6,110 nt of DNA from Proteiniphilum sp. (GTDB lineage: Bacteria; Bacteroidota; Bacteroidia; Bacteroidales; Dysgonomonadaceae), in assembly GCA_016649795.1 (NCBI GenBank), contig JAENWZ010000142.1:1-6110 (forward strand), written 5' to 3'. A model generated the notes under the pieces. It saw only the letters and a program-made list of their open reading frames with translations. It was not told where the DNA came from and ran no database searches. Shown here piece by piece: positions 1 to 4,200 of this stretch; position 1 is the first letter of the stretch; the number at the start of each line of letters is the position of its first letter. Both the position numbers and the translations under genes were made by a program.

Positions 1-687
1 ATCCTCTCTGAAGAGGGGGCATCTATCGACGCATTCAAGGCTGCACATGAGCTGATAAGAAGAAATCATGAAAAGGGGATGCAGGTGTATGATCACACCT
101 CCATCAAAAAGTTCAGCTACGAGAATGACGGGGTAAAGATTGTCACAGAGGAGGGATTTACGGTATTATGTAAAAAGATTGTTTTCTGTACAGGATTTGA
201 AACCTTGAAAATGTTCAGGAAGAAATATGCAGATATAATCACCACCTTCGCATGTGTAAGTGAAGAGGATTTCAACCTGTATCCTGTTTTGAAAGATGTC
301 TTATTATGGAATACGGCAGATCCTTATATCTATATGCGTACCACCGATGATAAACGACTCCTTGTGGGAGGCGAAGATATACCCTACAAGTACAACGGCA
401 TCAGTGAAAAGATCAAAAGTAAAAAAATAGTCAATTTAAAACGTAAAATAAAGGATCTCTTTCCAACACTTCGTTTCACCGAAGATTACCAGTGGGCAGG
501 TGCTTTTGGTGTCACAAAAGACGGGCTGCCTTACATCGGTGAGCATCCCGATTTCCCCAATGCCATCTTTGTATTGGGATTGGGAGGCAATGGCATCACC
601 TTCTCCGTGCAGGGGATGGATCTGGTTTTAAAGATCCTTGCCGGTGAAACGGACCCTTTATTACACTATTATCGTTTCGACAGGTAA
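1..687 (+). CDS. FAD-dependent oxidoreductase, DAO family (C-terminal part, start outside window)
   Basis: The reading frame is open from the first base and ends with TAA at 685-687, so 228 C-terminal residues are visible and the N-terminus, with the expected GxGxxG Rossmann FAD-binding motif, lies off the left edge. An internal ATG at 79 is not the real start, because homologous sequence continues upstream of it. Visible DAO-fold signs are the VFCTGFE strand and turn (about visible residues 61-67), the segment around LLVGGED (about 120-126), WAGAFGVTKDGLPYIG (about 165-180), and the C-terminal FAD-contacting glycine-rich stretch LGLGGNGITFS (about 192-202). DAO proteins oxidise C-N bonds of amino acids or amines with FAD and usually pass the electrons to oxygen or a carrier. 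The substrate cannot be read from this fragment. The gene converges on the HAD gene with 11 bases between stop codons. The family call is firm; the specific reaction is unknown. Confidence 0.88.
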   Translation: MLSEEGASIDAFKAAHELIRRNHEKGMQVYDHTSIKKFSYENDGVKIVTEEGFTVLCKKIVFCTGFETLKMFRKKYADIITTFACVSEEDFNLYPVLKDVLLWNTADPYIYMRTTDDKRLLVGGEDIPYKYNGISEKIKSKKIVNLKRKIKDLFPTLRFTEDYQWAGAFGVTKDGLPYIGEHPDFPNAIFVLGLGGNGITFSVQGMDLVLKILAGETDPLLHYYRFDR

Positions 688-698
688 CCGGCAACTGC

Positions 699-1304
699 TT
701 AAAGAATTGAGTTCACTCTCAGCCACTCCTCCAGGTTCACATCCGGGGTGAGATGCACCACCCGGAATCCTAATTGACGTGCTGCTTCAATATTTGCGGC
801 GTTGTCATCAATAAAAAGGGACTCTTCTGCTTTCAATGCATATCGCTCCATTAATATCCGGTACAATGCTGCATCGGGCTTCAACGTTTTCTCTTTTCCC
901 GATACAACAATCCCATCCAGATCGGCAAAGAAGTCATAACGCTTCATCGCAAGCGGAATCGTTTCGGCAGACCAGTTGGTGAGACCATAAATGTTGTACT
1001 TCTTCTTCAACGGCTTGATCAGCTTTGTGTTCTCAACAATGGTTCCACCCAGCATCTCTTCCCACCGCCCGTAATACATGGCTATCTGATCACTATATTC
1101 GGTATGCTTCTCCTGTAACTCACGGGTGGCTTCAGCCAATGGACGACCTCCATCCTGAAGTATATTCCAGTCGTAACGGCAAATGTTCTCCAGGAAATAG
1201 TTCATCTCCTCTTCTGTTTCAAACTCATCCCGATAGAGATATACAGGATTCCAGTCGATCAGCACACCTCCGAAATCGAAAACGATGTTTTTCAGTTGTT
1301 CCAT
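699..1304 (-). CDS. HAD-like hydrolase (YihX / haloacid dehalogenase-like subfamily IA)
   Basis: This 201-residue protein has all four HAD motifs: motif I VFDFGGVLID with nucleophile Asp10, motif II LTNWS with Thr109, motif III TLKPD with Lys142, and motif IV FIDDNAANIEAA with Asp166/Asp167. The helical insert after motif I (about residues 19-90) is the C1 cap of subfamily I enzymes. The length is normal for complete small HAD phosphatases. The second motif I position, usually Asp in phosphatases, is Gly12; E. coli YihX, a glucose-1-phosphate phosphatase, also has Gly there, so this is a known variant. The likely role is cytoplasmic hydrolysis of a small phosphate ester. Dehalogenase activity is less likely but is a frequent database label. 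The ATG at 1304-1302 is preceded by an A/T-rich leader with no Shine-Dalgarno sequence. A near-match to the -7 element (TATAATTG, 1326-1319 on the minus strand) lies 15 bases before the ATG. Substrate is unknown. Confidence 0.9.
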   Translation of the reverse strand: MEQLKNIVFDFGGVLIDWNPVYLYRDEFETEEEMNYFLENICRYDWNILQDGGRPLAEATRELQEKHTEYSDQIAMYYGRWEEMLGGTIVENTKLIKPLKKKYNIYGLTNWSAETIPLAMKRYDFFADLDGIVVSGKEKTLKPDAALYRILMERYALKAEESLFIDDNAANIEAARQLGFRVVHLTPDVNLEEWLRVNSIL

Positions 1305-1523
1305 ATTGTATTTTTAAACAATTATATTTCTTCAATTTTACTAATGAAAGGCTTATCCTGTTCACTATAGAGGATAGAACAAGAGAGATATCAAATTGTT
1401 TACCCCAAAGATCATCCATTCTTTCCTGAAAATAAAATTGTTTTGTTAAATACGGATGAAATAATTACTCCCGGCAGTTAATTTGCTTAAATTTGTCCCC
1501 CAAAGTCACTAAAACAACCCTAC
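1305..1523. other. Divergent intergenic region between HAD and NlpC/P60 genes
   Basis: These 219 bases are A/T-rich and separate two divergently transcribed genes. The half near the NlpC/P60 gene holds a good -7 match (annotated separately). The half near the HAD gene holds only a one-mismatch -7 element. Short open frames here (for example a 64-codon frame on the minus strand, 1225-1419) overlap the HAD start in another frame and have no recognisable protein features. I see no RNA gene or strong terminator hairpin. Confidence 0.6.
1488..1495 (+). promoter_or_regulatory. Putative -7 promoter element for the NlpC/P60 gene
   Basis: TAAATTTG matches the Bacteroidota housekeeping sigma -7 consensus TAnnTTTG at all fixed positions and lies 28 bases before the ATG at 1524, giving a short leader of about 20 bases. 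A clear TTTG at the usual -33 spacing is not visible, so support comes from the -7 element and its position alone. A second, imperfect copy (TTAATTTG, 1478-1485) lies just upstream. Confidence 0.45.
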
Positions 1524-2063
1524 ATGCCAGCCAGAGCACATACTGAAAGCATCTGTTATAAAGTCATATCACTGATAATTATATCACTTATCCTTCTCTC
1601 TTGTGGTGCCGGCAGAACCACCGTCGCCCGTAAGAAATCCGGGTCAGCCACGTTGCAGGAGGAGATCATTGGATATGGCAGAAAGTATATCGGCAAGCCC
1701 TACCGGTATGCGGGAAGAGGGCCCCGTTCGTTCGACTGCTCGGGATATACCGCATTTGTTTTTAAAGAATTTGGCTATCATCTCAATCCCAGCTCTGGGG
1801 GACAGGACAAACAGTTTCCCGCTGTTACACGCAAAGAGAATCTGCAAAAGGGAGATCTGGTATTCTTCGAGGGAAGAAGAAAAAACGGGAAGGTGGGGCA
1901 TGTGGGTATTGTTATGGAAACCCTTTCCAATGGAGCGTTCCGTTTTATTCACGCATCCACTGGTGACGGCGTGATTATCACATCATCCAGCGAAGATTAC
2001 TGGGCTTCACGCTATTTGCGTGGGGGAAGGATACTGGAAGAGAATGAAGGGACTACTCAATGA
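1524..2063 (+). CDS. NlpC/P60-family peptidoglycan endopeptidase, predicted lipoprotein
   Basis: This 179-residue protein starts with a lipoprotein signal: a hydrophobic stretch at about residues 14-26, then lipobox LLSC with Cys27 as the predicted lipidation site. After a short linker, the NlpC/P60 papain-like domain spans about residues 45-172. Catalytic Cys72 lies in FDCSGY, His126 in GHVGIV, and the third polar residue is His143 in FIHAST. The GDLVFF strand at 110-115 is also typical. Enzymes of this family cut peptide stems of peptidoglycan, often the gamma-D-Glu to diamino-acid bond. Lipidation would anchor it in the envelope; no Asp follows Cys27 (Gly28), so nothing signals inner-membrane retention. 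There is no SH3b or LysM domain, so this is a minimal single-domain form like E. coli Spr/MepS. The exact bond cut and physiological role are inferred only. Its stop lies 103 bases before prfB, which has its own promoter candidate. Confidence 0.93.
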   Translation: MPARAHTESICYKVISLIIISLILLSCGAGRTTVARKKSGSATLQEEIIGYGRKYIGKPYRYAGRGPRSFDCSGYTAFVFKEFGYHLNPSSGGQDKQFPAVTRKENLQKGDLVFFEGRRKNGKVGHVGIVMETLSNGAFRFIHASTGDGVIITSSSEDYWASRYLRGGRILEENEGTTQ

Positions 2064-2132
2064 ATGATTCGTTGTGCTGTTATACGCATGATATGAATGG
2101 GGAATTGCAATGAGAATTTGACATTTTATGCG

Positions 2133-2140
2133 TACTTTTG
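2133..2140 (+). promoter_or_regulatory. Putative -7 promoter element for prfB
   Basis: TACTTTTG fits the Bacteroidota -7 consensus TAnnTTTG and lies 26 bases before the prfB ATG. A TTTG occurs at 2117-2120, but the 12-base gap is shorter than the roughly 19-21 expected for a -33 element, so the -33 assignment is doubtful. Its place between the NlpC/P60 stop and prfB suggests prfB can be transcribed on its own. The leader that follows is A-rich and has no Shine-Dalgarno sequence. Confidence 0.5.
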
Positions 2141-2166
2141 AACCTTGAAAATAAAATTTGAAAATT

Positions 2167-3280
2167 ATGATAACTGCAGACCAACTGAAAGACGTGTTGG
2201 AGCGCGAGCACGCGCTGAGGGGGTACCTTTGACGTCGATGCAAAGAGTCTCCAATTAGAGGAGGAAGAATTACGTACCCAGTCACCTGACTTCTGGAACG
2301 ATGCCAAAACGGCTGAGACACAGATGAAGGTGGTGAAAGAACTGAAATTCTGGATTAATTCCTACAACGATGTGAAAGCTGCTGCCGATGAGTTACAGCT
2401 GGCATTCGAATATGTGAAGGAGGGCATTGTCTCGGAAGAGGAGGTAGATTCTCATTACAGTCATGCCATAGGACTGATCGAAGATCTGGAGTTGAAGAAT
2501 ATGCTTCGACGTGAAGAAGATAAGCTGGGTGCAGTATTAAAGATCAACGCCGGCGCCGGTGGTACGGAAAGTCAGGACTGGGCTTCAATGCTTTTCCGCA
2601 TGTACCAGCGTTGGTGCGAAAATAAAAAATACAAAATCACTGTTACCAACTGGCAGGATGGTGATGACGCCGGCATAAAAACTGCAACCCTGCAGGTGGA
2701 GGGGGATCTGGCATACGGTTTTCTGAAATGTGAAAATGGTGTGCACCGTCTTGTGCGTGTATCACCCTACAATGCACAGGGCAAGCGGATGACATCTTTT
2801 GCTTCGGTGTTTGTGGTACCGTTAGTGGACGACACCATCGAGATTGAAGTGAATGCCGCGGATCTGAGCTGGGATACTTTCCGCTCATCGGGTGCGGGCG
2901 GACAGAACGTGAATAAGGTGGAGACTGGTGTGCGGCTGCATTACCTCTTCAAAGATCCAGATACAGGCGAGGAACAGGAGATTGTGATTGAGAACACGGA
3001 AGGTCGTTCACAGATGGGCAACAGAGAGAATGCCTTGCGCCTGCTCAAGTCGCAACTCTACGAGATAGAACTGGAGAAGCGCCGCGCAGCCCAGGCCGTG
3101 ATTGAGGCAGGAAAAAAGAAAATTGAATGGGGTTCGCAAATCCGCAGTTACGTCTTTGATGACCGTCGCGTGAAAGACCATCGTACCAACTACCAGTCAT
3201 CTGATGTTACGGGTGTGATGGATGGTGATCTGGATGAGTTCATCAAAGCCTATCTGATGGAATACGGTGGCGGTGAATAA
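2167..3280 (+). CDS. prfB: Peptide chain release factor 2, expressed by programmed +1 frameshift
   Basis: RF2 recognises UGA and UAA stop codons and triggers release of the finished peptide at the ribosome. Translation starts at ATG 2167, reads 21 codons ending RGYL, meets TGA at 2230-2232, and shifts +1 to continue from GAC at 2231. The joined product is 370 residues, the normal RF2 length; starting at the internal ATG 2324 would lose about 50 N-terminal residues. The catalytic GGQ motif (SGAGGQNVNKVE) has GGQ at residues 244-246, which triggers peptidyl-tRNA hydrolysis. The codon-reading tripeptide is SPY at 199-201 (VRVSPYNAQG), where E. coli RF2 has SPF. The N-terminal helical domain and PCRF region precede it. 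Expression should be self-regulated: low RF2 slows termination at the TGA and favours the shift. The gene ends in tandem TAA TAA (3278-3283). It converges on the DUF2400 gene with nine bases between stop codons. Confidence 0.97.
2218..2233 (+). promoter_or_regulatory. prfB programmed +1 frameshift site
   Basis: The signal has the classic order: Shine-Dalgarno-like AGGGGG (2218-2223), a three-base TAC spacer, slippery CTT (2227-2229), in-frame TGA (2230-2232), then C at 2233, the base known to weaken termination at UGA. Slippage of the CUU-decoding tRNA onto UUU puts GAC in frame. Both frames on either side encode RF2-like sequence, so the TGA is not a sequencing error or a disabling mutation. 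Confidence 0.96.
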
Positions 3281-3289
3281 TAAAAGAGA

Positions 3290-4045
3290 TCATGAGGAAA
3301 CAGACAATCCAAAAAGTGCAAAATCATACTTTGCCGGATCGTCAGGATCAAGTTGCCGAAGGTTCATTGTGAGCTCAAGGGCTGTCTTCCAATCGGTCTG
3401 TTTCCTGGTAATCAGCCCTAAACGGCGTGCTGTTCTGTCTACATGCAAATCCACAGGACATATCAGCGCACTCTGAGGGATCCTCTTCCACAATCCGAAG
3501 TCAACACCTTTTGCATCATCTCTCACCATCCATCGCAGGAACATATTGAGTCTTTTGCAGGTAGCATTCCGGGCCGGTGTTGCCACATGCTTCCGCGTAC
3601 GCCGGGGAGCATCGGGATGGTTGAAGAAGTTATGTTCGAAACTGATTAGTGAATCCTCTGCTGAGCTGAATCTTCCATCCGGCAGAAAAGCATCTTCCAG
3701 ACTCTCATGCTGACTGTAATGCCGTCTCAAGTAATCGACGAAATAGAGCAGATCGGTATCATTGAAAGTGCGATGCTTGAAGCCGAGCAGATCTCTCAGA
3801 TCCTCTGCGCCATACTCCATGACAAACCGATAGGGCTCATTCCCGAGCCTGGAGGCCAGATCTCTGCATTTTGAAATGATTGTCTTTCGTTGTCCCCAGG
3901 CCAGTGTCGCAGTAAAAAAACCGATGATCTCACGGTCCTGTTTAATGGAAAAAGAGTGAGGGATGGATATAGGATCGTTCTCAATAAACGACACATCATT
4001 GTAGTGTTCTGCCTTCTCGTCGAGAAACCTCTTTAAATCATGCAT
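3290..4045 (-). CDS. DUF2400 / TIGR02757 family protein of unknown function
   Basis: This 251-residue protein fits the TIGR02757 (DUF2400) family by its recognisable segments: NDPISIPH followed by KQDREIIGFFTATLAWGQRKTI (about residues 23-56), KRLNMFLRWMVR (164-175), a VDFGLW turn (181-186), and a conserved C-terminal block from about 194 to 247. The family has no established function to my knowledge and is found in Bacteroidota, spirochaetes and some proteobacteria. The segment CPVDLHVDRTARRLGL (196-211) resembles the catalytic-Asp region of endonuclease III-type DNA glycosylases (VDTHV...R..NRL), with Asp199 at the catalytic position, but no LPGVG-type helix-hairpin-helix is visible before it. 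No signal peptide or membrane segment is seen, so it should be cytoplasmic. The ATG at 4045-4043 follows a leader with no Shine-Dalgarno sequence. It is divergent from the protease gene and convergent with prfB. Family confidence is high; function is unassigned. Confidence 0.9.
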   Translation of the reverse strand: MHDLKRFLDEKAEHYNDVSFIENDPISIPHSFSIKQDREIIGFFTATLAWGQRKTIISKCRDLASRLGNEPYRFVMEYGAEDLRDLLGFKHRTFNDTDLLYFVDYLRRHYSQHESLEDAFLPDGRFSSAEDSLISFEHNFFNHPDAPRRTRKHVATPARNATCKRLNMFLRWMVRDDAKGVDFGLWKRIPQSALICPVDLHVDRTARRLGLITRKQTDWKTALELTMNLRQLDPDDPAKYDFALFGLSVSS

Positions 4046-4067
4046 GGGAGAATTGAATTATTCCCTG

Positions 4068-4075
4068 CAAAAGTA
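4068..4075 (-). promoter_or_regulatory. Putative -7 promoter element for the DUF2400 gene
   Basis: Read on the minus strand this is TACTTTTG followed by CAG, a full match to TAnnTTTG and identical to the eight-base element before prfB. It lies 22 bases before the ATG at 4045. No convincing TTTG is seen at -33 spacing. Confidence 0.5.
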
Positions 4076-4096
4076 CGTCTATTTCTTAAAAAACCT

Positions 4097-4104
4097 TACA
4101 TTTG
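4097..4104 (+). promoter_or_regulatory. Putative -7 promoter element for the secreted protease gene
   Basis: TACATTTG followed by CAG is a full match to TAnnTTTG. It lies 96 bases before the protease ATG, so it implies a longer leader than the other genes here. The expected -33 region (about 4072-4077) overlaps the opposite-facing -7 element and has no TTTG. Confidence 0.42.
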
Positions 4105-4200
4105 CAGTTATGATTTCAATCAGCAAATGAGCAGAAGTGACGAATTCTTCTCATCTGCCGTTGAGTGGGATCACCCCGTCATTCTGAACTGAAATAAAAT

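Larger units (their letters stand above)
4046..4200. other. Divergent promoter region between DUF2400 gene and secreted protease gene
   Basis: These 155 bases serve two genes reading outwards. Each direction has a full -7 match (annotated separately). The rest, about 4105-4200, would be a 5' leader of roughly 90 bases for the protease gene. It contains two tiny overlapping frames, 4110-4130 (6 codons) and 4127-4192 (21 codons), without recognisable content. No tRNA, riboswitch or clear terminator is apparent. Confidence 0.55.

Noticed and set aside
79..687. DAO-family gene starting at ATG 79
   Set aside because: The frame is open to base 1 and the upstream residues fit the family; a start at 79 would leave no FAD-binding Rossmann motif.
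1225..1419. 64-codon minus-strand frame just upstream of and overlapping the HAD start
   Set aside because: It overlaps the HAD start in a different frame, and the peptide has no domain or signal features.
1025..1429. 134-codon plus-strand frame overlapping the HAD gene
   Set aside because: It lies antisense to a well-supported HAD gene and its translation has no recognisable motif.
1480..1493. Small inverted repeat AATTT-GCTT-AAATT before the NlpC/P60 gene
   Set aside because: A five-base A/T-only stem is expected by chance in an A/T-rich spacer, and it overlaps the -7 element; I could not support an operator.
1603..1974. Alternative plus- and minus-strand frames inside the NlpC/P60 gene
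   Set aside because: They are frames within a gene whose catalytic Cys and His residues are clear; their translations are low-complexity and unrecognisable.
2230..2232. In-frame TGA in prfB read as a nonsense mutation, sequencing error or pseudogene
   Set aside because: It sits in the canonical AGGGGG-TAC-CTT-TGA-C recoding context, and RF2-like protein sequence continues in the +1 frame with normal total length.
2007..2321. Minus-strand frames of 104 and 75 codons over the NlpC/P60-prfB junction
   Set aside because: They run antisense to the prfB promoter, frameshift site and N-terminal coding sequence, and look larger only because the recoding gap leaves no long plus-strand frame there.
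2324..3280. prfB starting at the internal ATG 2324
   Set aside because: RF2-like sequence continues upstream in the same frame back to 2231 and then through the frameshift to ATG 2167; the shorter form would lack the N-terminal helices.
3443..3649. Short frames antisense to the DUF2400 gene (also 3267-3476 on + and 3796-3999 on -)
   Set aside because: All overlap the strongly conserved DUF2400 coding sequence in other frames and show no protein features.
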